55,617 nucleotides of DNA from Vacuolonema iberomarrocanum LEGE 07170 (GTDB taxonomy: Bacteria > Cyanobacteriota > Cyanobacteriia > Elainellales > Elainellaceae): positions 1-55,617 of the forward strand of contig JADEXA010000050.1 in NCBI GenBank assembly GCA_015207365.1, in the 5' to 3' direction. A model generated the notes under the pieces. That model ran no database searches. It saw only the letters and a program-made list of their open reading frames with translations, and was not told where the DNA came from. The position numbers and the translations under genes were made by a program. Below are positions 47,090 to 55,493 of this stretch, in pieces (within the stretch, counting starts at the first letter, position 1; every line of letters begins with the position of its first letter).

Positions 47090-48207
47090 GGTTGTACCTC
47101 ATCACTTTCGATCAAGCTAGCCAATACTTCAGGTGGGCGATCGCCCGAAGACGGCAAAGGCAGTGACTCAAATCGGCAGATAGTTTCCGGTTGAAGGGGG
47201 CAGGTGCGATCGCCCAGCGGATTGCCATAAAGGGAGAGACCAACGAGATTGGTTAGCTCAGCCAGGGGAGTCACATCCGTGATTTGATTATTCCCAAGAG
47301 AAAGCACCGTCAGATTGATCAGACTCCCCAGAGGAGTCACATCCGTGATTTGGTTGTCGTTGAGGAGCAGTGTCGTCAGATTAATCAGACGTTCCAAGGA
47401 CGCTACCTCTGTAATGTCATTGCCTTCGAGGTCAAGGTCAGTTAGGCTCGTCAGCCCGGCTAATGGCGTCACATCTGAGACTTGGTTGTTCATCAGAGAG
47501 AGGTCATTCAGCTGCGTCAGACTCGCTAACGGGGTTACATCCAAAACTTGATTTTCTGCGAGGAAAAGATGAGTGAGATCGGTCAACTCCCCCAAGGGGG
47601 TAATATCTGAGATTTGGTTACCACTCAGCCAAAGTTGTTGCAGATCGGGCAGATTCGCTAACGGGGTTACATCCGAAACTTGATTCCCTACGAGGGAAAG
47701 TTGAGTGAGATCGGTCAACTCCCCCAAGGGAGCGATATCTGAAATTCGATTCTCGATAAGCGACAATTCGGTGAGGTTAGTCAAATTGGCAAGTGGCGTC
47801 ACATCTTCAAGGAGATTGCCACTCAGCGAGAGCTGGGTCAGATTCGTCAGACTCGCCAAAGGAGCCACATCCACAATTCCGTTATTTAGCAGCCTCAGCT
47901 CCGTTAGCTGGGTCAGGCTGGCTAAGGGGGTGAGGTCTCGTAGCTGACGACCCTGGAGAGAGAGCCCCGTCAAATTGGTTAGCCGCTCTTCCGCCTGATC
48001 GCAGTCCTGGGTCTCGACTTCGGCCAGTAATATCTCAACGGTATACTGAGCCTCTGGGGTCAAATCGTCTTGGTTCAAGCACCAATCAGCAAAGGTTTCA
48101 AACGTTTCAACAGTTGCTGGAAAACTCTTATCTTGGGCGAGAGCACTTCTATCCCTCGCACCTATGATGAGAGCTAATAGCAAAACTAGGGCGATCGCGC
48201 GCTTCAT
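47086..48207 (-). CDS. Secreted LRR protein, array member 8
   Basis: 373 residues: signal MKRAIALVLLLALIIGARDR to about SALAQ, FADWC-x25-C, eleven LRR units with more diverse sequence (DVTPLANL, DIAPLGEL), cap DRTCPLQPETICRF. There is no stop after the cap. A tail ESLPLPSSGDRPPEVLASLI ESDEVQP is translated from the spacer and ends in a TGA that overlaps the ATG of member 7. Translational coupling is therefore likely. Confidence 0.9.
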   Translation of the reverse strand: MKRAIALVLLLALIIGARDRSALAQDKSFPATVETFETFADWCLNQDDLTPEAQYTVEILLAEVETQDCDQAEERLTNLTGLSLQGRQLRDLTPLASLTQLTELRLLNNGIVDVAPLASLTNLTQLSLSGNLLEDVTPLANLTNLTELSLIENRISDIAPLGELTDLTQLSLVGNQVSDVTPLANLPDLQQLWLSGNQISDITPLGELTDLTHLFLAENQVLDVTPLASLTQLNDLSLMNNQVSDVTPLAGLTSLTDLDLEGNDITEVASLERLINLTTLLLNDNQITDVTPLGSLINLTVLSLGNNQITDVTPLAELTNLVGLSLYGNPLGDRTCPLQPETICRFESLPLPSSGDRPPEVLASLIESDEVQP

Positions 48208-48285
48208 GGTTTTTCCTCATCACTTTCGATCAAGCTAGCCAATGCTCTGGGTGGGCGATCGCCCCAAAACCGACAAGTCGTTGGC

Positions 48286-49584
48286 TTAAAACTGACAGAT
48301 GGTTTCGGGTTGCACAGGGCAGGTTTGATTTGCCAGCGGATTGTCACCAAGCTCGAGCTCGTTCAGATTGGTCAGGTTGGCCAAGGGCGAAACGTCCACA
48401 ATTTGGTTGTCAGCGAGGAAAAGCCGGGTCAAATTAGTGAGGTTGGCGAGAGGGGAAACGTCTTCAATTAGGTTGCGACTGAGGTTAAGCTCGGTCAAAT
48501 TAGTGAGGTTGGCGAGAGGAGAAACGTCTTCAATTAGGTTGGGACTGAGGTTAAGCGAAGTCAGATTGGTCAGGTTGGCTAAGGGTGAAACGTCCTCAAT
48601 TGGGTTGGAATTGAGGGACAAGTAGGTCAGATTGGTAAGACTAGTGAGGGGCGAAACGTCCTCAATCCAGTTGTAAAATAGGCTAAGCGAAGTCAGATTG
48701 GTCAGGTTAGCAAGGGGCGAAACGTCCACAATTTGGTTGTCAGCGAGGGAAAGCCGGGTCAAATTAGTGAGGTTGGCGAGAGGGGAAACGTCCTCAATTC
48801 GATTGCCTTTGAGGCCAAGCTCGGTCAAATTAGTGAGGTTGGCGAGAGGGGAAACGTCCTCAATTTGATTGGAATTGAGAAACAAGTAGGTCAAATTGGT
48901 AAGGCGGGCGAGGGGAGCCATGTCTACGATTGGATTGAGACTGAGCCAAAGCTGGTTCAGATTGGGGAGATTGGCGAGAGGGGAAACATCCTCAATGTGG
49001 TTGGAAAAGAGGGAAAGCATAGTCAGGTTGGTGAGGCTAGCGAGGGGCAAAACGTCCTCAATGCGGTTGGAATAGAGGTAAAGCATAGTCAGGTTGGTGA
49101 GGCTGGCGAGGGGCGAAACATCCTCAATGCGGTTGCTAGCGAGGGAAAGCTCAGTCAGGTTGGTGAGGCTAGCGAGGGGCGCAACGTCCTCAATGCGGTT
49201 GGAATAGAGAGAAAGCTCGGTCAGATTCGTAAGGCTAGCGAGAGGCGCAACGTCCACGATTTGGTTGAACTCGAGGCCAAGTATGGTCAGGTTGGTGAGG
49301 CTGGCAAGGGGCGCAACGTCCACGATTTGGTTGAACTCGAGGTCAATCTCAGTCAGATTGGTCAATCTACCCTCAGCTTGGTTGCACTCCTGTGTTCCGG
49401 CTGCCTCTAGCAGGCTTTCGACCGTATGTTGAGCCTCTAGGGTCAAACTATCTTGATGGCGACACCAATCGGCGAAGGTTTCAAATGATGGGTTCGGCGA
49501 AGTTTCATCCTGAAGTGTGCCGAAACAGCCACCACTAATTACCAACAGAACCGTGAGCAAACCCATTACAATCGAGCGCTTCAT
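48286..49584 (-). CDS. Secreted LRR protein, array member 9
   Basis: 432 residues: signal MKRSIVMGLLTVLLVISGGC with a possible lipobox Cys, FADWC-x25-C, fifteen LRR units and cap NQTCPVQPETICQF with canonical stop. Repeats are very homogeneous (NRIEDVAPLASL, NRIEDVSPLANL), and blocks inside the gene are almost identical at DNA level (48361-48475 against 48691-48796). This indicates very recent repeat amplification. Its ATG overlaps the stop of member 10 (ATGA). The spacer to member 8 is 78 bp. Confidence 0.92.
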   Translation of the reverse strand: MKRSIVMGLLTVLLVISGGCFGTLQDETSPNPSFETFADWCRHQDSLTLEAQHTVESLLEAAGTQECNQAEGRLTNLTEIDLEFNQIVDVAPLASLTNLTILGLEFNQIVDVAPLASLTNLTELSLYSNRIEDVAPLASLTNLTELSLASNRIEDVSPLASLTNLTMLYLYSNRIEDVLPLASLTNLTMLSLFSNHIEDVSPLANLPNLNQLWLSLNPIVDMAPLARLTNLTYLFLNSNQIEDVSPLANLTNLTELGLKGNRIEDVSPLANLTNLTRLSLADNQIVDVSPLANLTNLTSLSLFYNWIEDVSPLTSLTNLTYLSLNSNPIEDVSPLANLTNLTSLNLSPNLIEDVSPLANLTNLTELNLSRNLIEDVSPLANLTNLTRLFLADNQIVDVSPLANLTNLNELELGDNPLANQTCPVQPETICQF

Positions 49585-50435
49585 GGTTGTCCCTCATCGC
49601 TTTCGATCAAGCTAGCCAAGACATCTCTGTAGCGATCGCCCGAAAACAGACAAGTCGTTAGCTTAGAACTGGCAGATCGTCTCAGGTTGCAAGGACAGGT
49701 GCAATGTTCGAGCGGGTTCTCACTCAGGTCGAGCTGAGTCAGATTTGTCAAATTCGCGAGGGACGTGACATCGCCAATTTGATTCGCGTAGAGCCAAAGC
49801 GTAATCAGATTTGTGAGATTGCCCAACGGAGACACATCCGAGATTTGATTGTCCCCAAGGTTGAGTGCCGTTAGGTTTCTCAGTGTGCATAAGGGAGTCA
49901 CATCGAAGATGTCATTGCCGGTCAAGCTCAGGGCGGTCAAGTTTGTCAGGCTGCCTAGGGGGGCAACATTTGCGATCCGATTGCGGCTAAGGTCGAGGTA
50001 AGTGAGCTGGGTCAAGCGTGCCAAAGGAATCACGTCTGCGATGTGATTGTTGCCGAGCACAAGGATAGTCAGGTTCCGCAACCTGGATAACGGCATCACG
50101 TTTGCAATACGATTTCCCGCGAGGTTGAGCTTGGTCAAATGCGTCAGGCTGGCAATAGGCCCCACATCAACGATTTGGGCACTTCTAATATCTAGCTCTG
50201 TCAGGCTGTTTAGTATTTCTGCCGCCCGATCGCAGTCTTGCGTCTCCGCTATCTCTAAAAGTAGTTCAATTGTATACCGTGCGCTTGGGGTTAGGCGATC
50301 GCGGTTCAGGCACCAATCGGCAAAGGTAAAGGCTTCAAAAGAGCCAGAATGGGTTTTAAGTCGAGCCGTAGCGCTCGTCAGCCCGATGTTTGTGATCAAA
50401 CTCAGTAGCAAACCAATGGTGATTGCTTCCTGCAT
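49581..50435 (-). CDS. Secreted LRR protein, array member 10, with frameshifted cap
   Basis: 284 residues from ATG at 50435, with GGAGGT before it. Signal MQEAITIGLLLSLITNIGLT, FTFADWC-x25-C, seven LRR units. The cap reads CTCPCNLRRSASS in place of CTCPLQPETICQF: one base is missing after TGTCCT (near 49697), and reading the other frame restores QPETICQF and its TAA. Translation now runs through the spacer (FSGDRYRDVLASLIESDEGQ) to a stop that overlaps the next ATG. Confidence 0.88.
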   Translation of the reverse strand: MQEAITIGLLLSLITNIGLTSATARLKTHSGSFEAFTFADWCLNRDRLTPSARYTIELLLEIAETQDCDRAAEILNSLTELDIRSAQIVDVGPIASLTHLTKLNLAGNRIANVMPLSRLRNLTILVLGNNHIADVIPLARLTQLTYLDLSRNRIANVAPLGSLTNLTALSLTGNDIFDVTPLCTLRNLTALNLGDNQISDVSPLGNLTNLITLWLYANQIGDVTSLANLTNLTQLDLSENPLEHCTCPCNLRRSASSKLTTCLFSGDRYRDVLASLIESDEGQP

Positions 50436-50559
50436 TGTTACACCTCCCAGTCTTAAAATCGGGGTTGTCAAAATGTAGTGATTAGTCGTGATTAAAAAGG
50501 CAGATTGGGGCGACACAACCTCAGCAAGGAAACTGCTGTAGTCACTTCGCTGTCGCCGT

Positions 50560-52644
50560 TTAAATGATTCCTCTGATGGTTTGAACCAGACGGCATAGAA
50601 GGGGGAGGTTCGCGGTGGGTTTGTGAGGAGTAAAGTCGCGATCGCTCAACTCTCGCAAGTTAGCCAAGGGCGAACTATCGGTGATGCGATTGCCCTCAAC
50701 CAAAAGCGTCGTTAGCTGGGTCAGCCTCGCCAAGGGAGCAACATCGGCAATGTGATTTTTTTCGAGATACAGCTCCGTCAGGCGAGTCAGATTAGCCAAC
50801 GGCCCCACGTCAGTGATGCGATTGCCAGAGAGATCTAGCAGGGTTAAACAACTCAAAAAAGCCAAGGAGCTCACGTCAGTGATGCTGTTTGTGTAGAGAT
50901 AGAGCTCCGTTAGACGGGTTAGGGGAGTCAACGGGGTAATATCGGCAATGCGATTTTTCCCGAGATGCAGCTCGCTCAAACGGCTTAGGGACGCCAAGGA
51001 ACTCACCTCCGCAACTTTGTTATCCGGCAGATAGAGGTACGTTAGGTGTGTTAAGCCAGCAAGTGGGGAGATATCGGCGATGCGATTGCTGCCGATATGC
51101 AGCTTGGTTAGCCGGGTTAGGTGGGTCAAGGGAGCCAGATCGCTCACGCGATTGCCCTCGAGATTTAGCCGGGTCAGATGCGTCAAGCCAGCTAAGGGAG
51201 AGAGATCAGTAATGCGATTGCCCTGCAAGTTCAGCTCGGTCAAGTTCGTCAACTGAGCCAAGGGGGATAGATCTACGATGCGATTATTGCTCAGGTCAAG
51301 CCGGGTCACATTCCTCAACCGAGCCAAGGGCGACACATCTGTGATGCGGTTATCGCTCAGGTCAAGCTCGGTCAGGTCGGTCAGATTTGCCAGGAAGAAA
51401 ACATCCCTGATTTGGCTGGCTTTGAGCACTAGCTTGGTCAGGGTCATCAGACTCGCCAGCACAGCCATATCAAACGTGATTTTGTAGTCCCCCAACGATG
51501 TGTAGTGCCCTAATGACAGTTCCCTTAGGTTAGTCAAACGAACCAAGGGGGATAGATCGGCCACTTTGGTACCCAACAGTTTGAGCTGGGTCAGGTGGGT
51601 CAGATTCGCCAACGGGGTCAAGTGGGTGATTTGACTGTGGCTGAGGTCAAGCTCGCTCAGGTGCATCAACCCTGCCAGGGGCGTAATGTCTGCGACTGGA
51701 TTGCCGCTGAGATCGAGTGCTCTTAGGCGCGTTAAACGCGCTAAAGGGGCAATATTTACAATGTTGTGCCCCGCGATGCCAAGCTGGGTTAGCTGCGTCA
51801 GATGGGCTAATGGTGTTAGGTCTGAGATTTTTTGGCTGTCGTAGCTGTTGCCTCTGTAGGCCAGGTCAAGGGTGAGGTCAAGTTTCATCAACTTGGTCAA
51901 ACCCGCCAGCGGGGTCACATCTGCAATGCGATTACCTTTGAGGTTAAGGGTGATCAGATTCGTTAGACCTGCAAAGGGAGTCACGTCCGCAATGCGATTG
52001 CCGCTGATCTCAAGCTTCGTCAGGTGAACCAGATTCGCTAAAGGGGCGATATCCAAGGCTTTGTGGGTATAGCCGAGCTTGAGTTCAGTCAGTTGCGTCA
52101 GACGGGCTAACGGAGTTATGTCGGTGATGGGGTTGAGCCAGAGTTTCAGCGAAGTGAGCTGAGTCAATTCGGCTAGGGGTGTCACGTCCGTGATGTGATT
52201 GACCTCAAGATTCAGTTCGATCAGATTGGTCAGACTGGCTAAAGGCGCAATGTCGGTGATGTCGTTTTCACCCAAGTCGAGTTCTGTCAGCTGCGTCAAA
52301 CAGGCGAGAGGCGCAATGCTCTTGATGCTATTTGCGCTCAGGTCAAGTTCGGTAAGCTGCGTTAGACAAGCGAGGGGCGCAAGATCGGTAATGTCGTTTT
52401 CGCCCAGATCAAGCTGCGTCAGATTGGTCAGACAGGCGAGAGGAGCCACATCGGTGATGCCATTGTCACAGAGCCAAAGGACACTCCGAGGGGTCAATAC
52501 CGTTTCAGCGAAGTCGCATTCCAGCGTTTCGGCTTCTGCGAGGAGTGCGTCGATCGTGCGCTGAGCCGAGGGTGTCAAATACGCTTTGTTTTTACACCAG
52601 TCGGCAAAGGTCGCCAAGATGATTGGAAAACTCTCGTCTTTCAC
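50560..52644 (-). CDS. Large LRR protein without signal peptide, array member 11
   Basis: 694 residues. I choose the GTG at 52644, because GGAGGT lies six bases before it; the upstream TTG at 52677 would place that site inside the gene. It begins MKDESFPIILATFADWC, so the C-x25-C module (C at ETLEC) is present but there is no export signal. About 27 LRR units follow, two with inserts (AYRGNSYDSQ and GHYTSLGDYKITF). The C-terminus DFTPHKPTANLPLLCRLVQT lacks the CPVQP cap. Either a cytoplasmic member or a copy whose signal was lost. Confidence 0.85.
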   Translation of the reverse strand: MKDESFPIILATFADWCKNKAYLTPSAQRTIDALLAEAETLECDFAETVLTPRSVLWLCDNGITDVAPLACLTNLTQLDLGENDITDLAPLACLTQLTELDLSANSIKSIAPLACLTQLTELDLGENDITDIAPLASLTNLIELNLEVNHITDVTPLAELTQLTSLKLWLNPITDITPLARLTQLTELKLGYTHKALDIAPLANLVHLTKLEISGNRIADVTPFAGLTNLITLNLKGNRIADVTPLAGLTKLMKLDLTLDLAYRGNSYDSQKISDLTPLAHLTQLTQLGIAGHNIVNIAPLARLTRLRALDLSGNPVADITPLAGLMHLSELDLSHSQITHLTPLANLTHLTQLKLLGTKVADLSPLVRLTNLRELSLGHYTSLGDYKITFDMAVLASLMTLTKLVLKASQIRDVFFLANLTDLTELDLSDNRITDVSPLARLRNVTRLDLSNNRIVDLSPLAQLTNLTELNLQGNRITDLSPLAGLTHLTRLNLEGNRVSDLAPLTHLTRLTKLHIGSNRIADISPLAGLTHLTYLYLPDNKVAEVSSLASLSRLSELHLGKNRIADITPLTPLTRLTELYLYTNSITDVSSLAFLSCLTLLDLSGNRITDVGPLANLTRLTELYLEKNHIADVAPLARLTQLTTLLVEGNRITDSSPLANLRELSDRDFTPHKPTANLPLLCRLVQTIRGII

Positions 52645-52689
52645 GATCGCACCTCCGGGGCTTACAGGGTTCGGCAAATCGTCTAGTGA

Positions 52690-52845
52690 TCACATGAGGG
52701 GACTATCGATGGCAGATGGGTTTGGGTTGCGGAGATAGGTGCGATCGCCAGGCAACTCGGCACTCAGTGAATACACCGCGCTCTTCGATTGAACGAAACG
52801 GGGCAAACGAACCAAGGCAGTTGCATCCACAATTTCTCGTCGTTG
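52690..52845 (-). pseudogene. Fossil 3' end of another LRR gene
   Basis: An open minus-strand frame reads QRREIVDATALVRLPRFVQ, then ELPGDRTYLRNPNPSAIDSP and a stop. EIVDATALVRLP is an LRR half-unit, and LPGDRTYLRNPNPSAI aligns with the cap PLGDRTCPLQPETI with the first Cys changed to Tyr. The 5' body is gone. Confidence 0.65.
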
Positions 52846-52892
52846 AAGTGACGTAGAGTCAGATCACGCCTCATCCAACGGCTATTAATGCA

Positions 52893-54308
52893 TTACGTTG
52901 GATCATAGAACTGACAGCGGTCAACCACTTCATGGGCACGACAGCCTTGACTCGGTTGTATGGGGCAGGTGCAATCTTGCAACGGATTGGAACCGATATA
53001 CAGTCTGGCCAAATTTGTCTGTCTTAGATTGGCTAAGGGGGTCGCATCTACGATGCGATTGTTCCATAGCTCAAGCCGTCCTAGGTTCGGCAAGCGCGCC
53101 AGGGGGGAAACATCTACGATTTGATTGTTATTGAGGCTAAGAAAATCGAGGGTGACCAAACCCGCTAGGGGAGTCACATCCACAATGCGATTGTTATCGA
53201 GGTCAAGTTGGATGAGCTTCGTCAGGTTGGCTAGGGAAGCCACATCTACAATTCGATTCTGATCGAGGTTGACGAACTCCAGGTTAGTCAGATTGGTAAG
53301 AGACGTAATATCTGCAATTTGATTGCTCGTCAGGTCTAAGCTCGTCAGGTTCGTCAGGTCGGTAAGGGGAGCAATATCCGTGATTTGATTGACACTGAAC
53401 TCAACCGAGGTCAAGGCTGTCAGGTTGGCGATCGGGGTGATATCCGTGATTCGATTGTCATCCAGATTGAGCAGGGTCAGCTTCGTTAAGTTGTCCAGGG
53501 GAGTAATATCTGCGATTTGATTGCTCTCCAGGTGCAGAAATTCCAAGTTTGGCAAGTTGGCGAGGGGGGCAATATCCGTGATTTGGTTTTCGTTAAGGCT
53601 GAGAATCATCAGATTTGTGAGATCTGCGAGGGGAGCAATGTTCGCGATTTTATTCGTGCTGAGTCGCAGCTCAGTGAGGCGCGTTAGGTCAGTCAGGGGC
53701 GCGATATCCGTGATTTGATTATCACTAAGGTCAAGGCGGGTCAGGGTTGACAAGTCGGCAAGGGGAGCGATGTCTGTGATTTGATTCTCCAGGAGGTAAA
53801 GCTGTTCCAGGTTGGACAGCTCCGCAAGAGGCGCAATGTCCATGACTTGATTGCGCTCAAGACGAAGCATGCCTAAGTTTGTCAGGCTGGCGAGGGGAGC
53901 AATATCCAGGATTTGGTTGGAGTCGAGGCTAAGCTGAGTCAGATTGGTGAGGTTCGCAAGCGGAGAAATATCTGCAATCTGGTTGCGCCCCAGGTTCAGC
54001 ACGCTCAGGTTCGTGAGGCTAGCGAGGGGAGCCAGGTCTTTGATGTCTTGCGCTTCAAAGTCAAGCGTGGTCAGGTTAGCCAGCGTTTCTTGTGCCTGAT
54101 CGCAATCCTGCGTCGTAGCCGCTTCTAACAGTCGCTCGACGGTGTGCTCTGCGGCTGGGGTCAAGCGATCGCGGCTGTGGCACCAATCAGCAAATGTCGT
54201 GAAGGTTGCTGTCGTCTCTGGCCCGATTTCGCCCTCAAATGCAATATCCATGCAGCTAGTGCTGGCGATGAGAAACGGCACTATACCGATGCAGATAGCT
54301 CTTTTCAT
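52893..54308 (-). CDS. Secreted LRR protein, array member 12
   Basis: 471 residues from ATG at 54308. Signal MKRAICIGIVPFLIASTSC (Cys 19 may be a lipid site), then FADWC-x25-C, sixteen LRR units rich in NQITDIAPL, and a divergent cap with four Cys, DCTCPIQPSQGC then VVDRCQFYDPT. The LRR phase is regular. Upstream in the same frame (54309-54458) residues come from a fossil gene end plus spacer, not from a longer protein. Confidence 0.9.
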   Translation of the reverse strand: MKRAICIGIVPFLIASTSCMDIAFEGEIGPETTATFTTFADWCHSRDRLTPAAEHTVERLLEAATTQDCDQAQETLANLTTLDFEAQDIKDLAPLASLTNLSVLNLGRNQIADISPLANLTNLTQLSLDSNQILDIAPLASLTNLGMLRLERNQVMDIAPLAELSNLEQLYLLENQITDIAPLADLSTLTRLDLSDNQITDIAPLTDLTRLTELRLSTNKIANIAPLADLTNLMILSLNENQITDIAPLANLPNLEFLHLESNQIADITPLDNLTKLTLLNLDDNRITDITPIANLTALTSVEFSVNQITDIAPLTDLTNLTSLDLTSNQIADITSLTNLTNLEFVNLDQNRIVDVASLANLTKLIQLDLDNNRIVDVTPLAGLVTLDFLSLNNNQIVDVSPLARLPNLGRLELWNNRIVDATPLANLRQTNLARLYIGSNPLQDCTCPIQPSQGCRAHEVVDRCQFYDPT

Positions 54309-54385
54309 AAGTTGCCTCACCACTCTTAGCCCAGAGTAGTCAATGCCTACAACGGGCGATCGCCCGAAACCAGACAAGTCGTTGG

Positions 54386-54435
54386 CTGAAATCGGACAAG
54401 TGGTTGTGGATCGCCTGGGCAGGAGCGATCGCTTT
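54386..54435 (-). pseudogene. Fossil LRR cap upstream of member 12
   Basis: Minus strand TGCCCAGGCGATCCACAACC then ACTTGTCCGATTTCAGCC parallels the array end (TGCCCCGTGCAACC...TGTCAGTTTTAAGCC), and the array spacer AACGACTTGTCTGG follows. The stop is mutated. It borders a palindromic element. Confidence 0.5.
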
Positions 54436-54463
54436 TGTAGTGCTACGCGCTTAAGCAAAACCC

Positions 54464-54510
54464 AATCCTTTATCGAAAGCAGTGCAGTGCACTGCTTTCG
54501 ATAAAGGATT
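54464..54510. repeat. 47-bp palindrome in the array
   Basis: AATCCTTTATCGAAAGCAGTGC and its complement around a short centre. Located between fossil cap and family B copy 3. Confidence 0.75.
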
Positions 54511-54531
54511 CTGTCCTAACCTCAATGCTTA

Positions 54532-54633
54532 ATACCAATTTGCTAAGAACCCACTACAGATAATTTTTTGAAAGCTGCGCAGTGCGCAGCTTTCAAAAAA
54601 TTATCTGGTTTTGGTTTTCGTTGAATTGGTATA
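54532..54633. repeat. Family B palindromic element, copy 3
   Basis: 102 bp, same plan as copy 1; stem core GAAAGCTGCGC / GCGCAGCTTTC with paired changes relative to the other copies. It lies just after the stop of the last LRR copy. Confidence 0.88.
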
Positions 54634-54642
54634 AGGCTATGT

Positions 54643-55473
54643 TTACGGTAGTCGAGGTTGGATAGGACAAGGACTTGAGCGGTAAGTCGCCGCCATATCG
54701 TGGGAATTGTACAGATCCAACTGAACATCATTCCCCGGCATATCAAAATCACAGCTCGTCTCCGGTTCCATCGGGCAGGTGCAATCACTCAACGGGTTGG
54801 CTCCGAGGTAAACCCATCCCAAATTGCTCAGACGGGCAAGCGGGGTTGCATCGACGATTTGGTTATCCCAGAGGTTGAGCCTCCGTAGATTAGTGAGGCT
54901 GGCTAACGGCGTCACATCCACGATCTGATTACTGCCAAGCCGAAGCGTTTCTAGATTGGTCAAACGGGCTAAGGGTGTGACATCCGCAATGCGATTGAAA
55001 TTGCTGATCAGCGTTTCGAGATTGGTCAGACGGGCTAAGGGCACGACATCGGCCACTTGGTTGTCATCGAAGGTAAGCCCTTTCAAATGGGTCAGATTGG
55101 CTAAAGGAGCAATGTCTGCGATTTGGTTGTAGTCCAAGCTTAGCCCCTCCAAGTTGACCAGACTGGCGAGAGGGGCAATGTCTACGAGTTGATTTTCACC
55201 TAGGTTTAGCGACTTTAAGTTGGTCAAACCAACCAGGGGTGAGACATTTACGACTTGATTGCGATTGAGCGCAAGGTCGGTCAAGTTGGTGAGGCTGGCT
55301 AAGGAGGTCAAATCGGCTAGCTGACTATCCCAAATCCAAAGCTTGGTCAAATTGCTCAGACTCGACAACGGGGTGATGTCAGTGATTTGACTACCCCAAA
55401 ATCGAAGTTCGTCGAGATTCGTCAGATTCGATAGTGGGGTTATAGCGGTGTGCAACCGCATTAAGCACAGCAA
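54643..55473 (-). pseudogene. 5'-truncated LRR gene, array member 13
   Basis: About nine LRR units (LTNLETLRLGSNQIVDVTPL) and the cap SDCTCPMEPETSCDF with an extra tail (DMPGNDVQLDLYNSHD to CPIQPRLP) are intact. The first units start abruptly at TAITPLSNLTNLDELRF. Upstream residues MLCLMRLH come from the family C element at 55441-55493. Signal peptide and WC...C module are missing. The frame is still open, so a short cytoplasmic product is possible, but the copy looks inactivated. Confidence 0.8.
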
Positions 55474-55493
55474 CGGTTGTGTGGGGCGCGGCG
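55441..55493. repeat. Family C element, left half
   Basis: 53 bp identical to the left half of the copy at 40612-40706, cut at the hairpin centre GGGGCGCGGCG. What follows (55494-55617) is unrelated to the expected right half and shows no LRR coding. Confidence 0.8.

Noticed and set aside
48733..49410. Long plus-strand open frames across the LRR array with GQIxEVGERGNVxN-like repeats
   Set aside because: They mirror the 66-bp LRR periodicity on the coding strand, lack starts and signals, and break whenever the LRR phase shifts.
40888..55473. Regular 66-bp DNA repeats considered as a CRISPR array or diversity-generating element
   Set aside because: Repeats are coding LRR units without unique spacers; no cas genes, reverse transcriptase or template repeat is present in the window.
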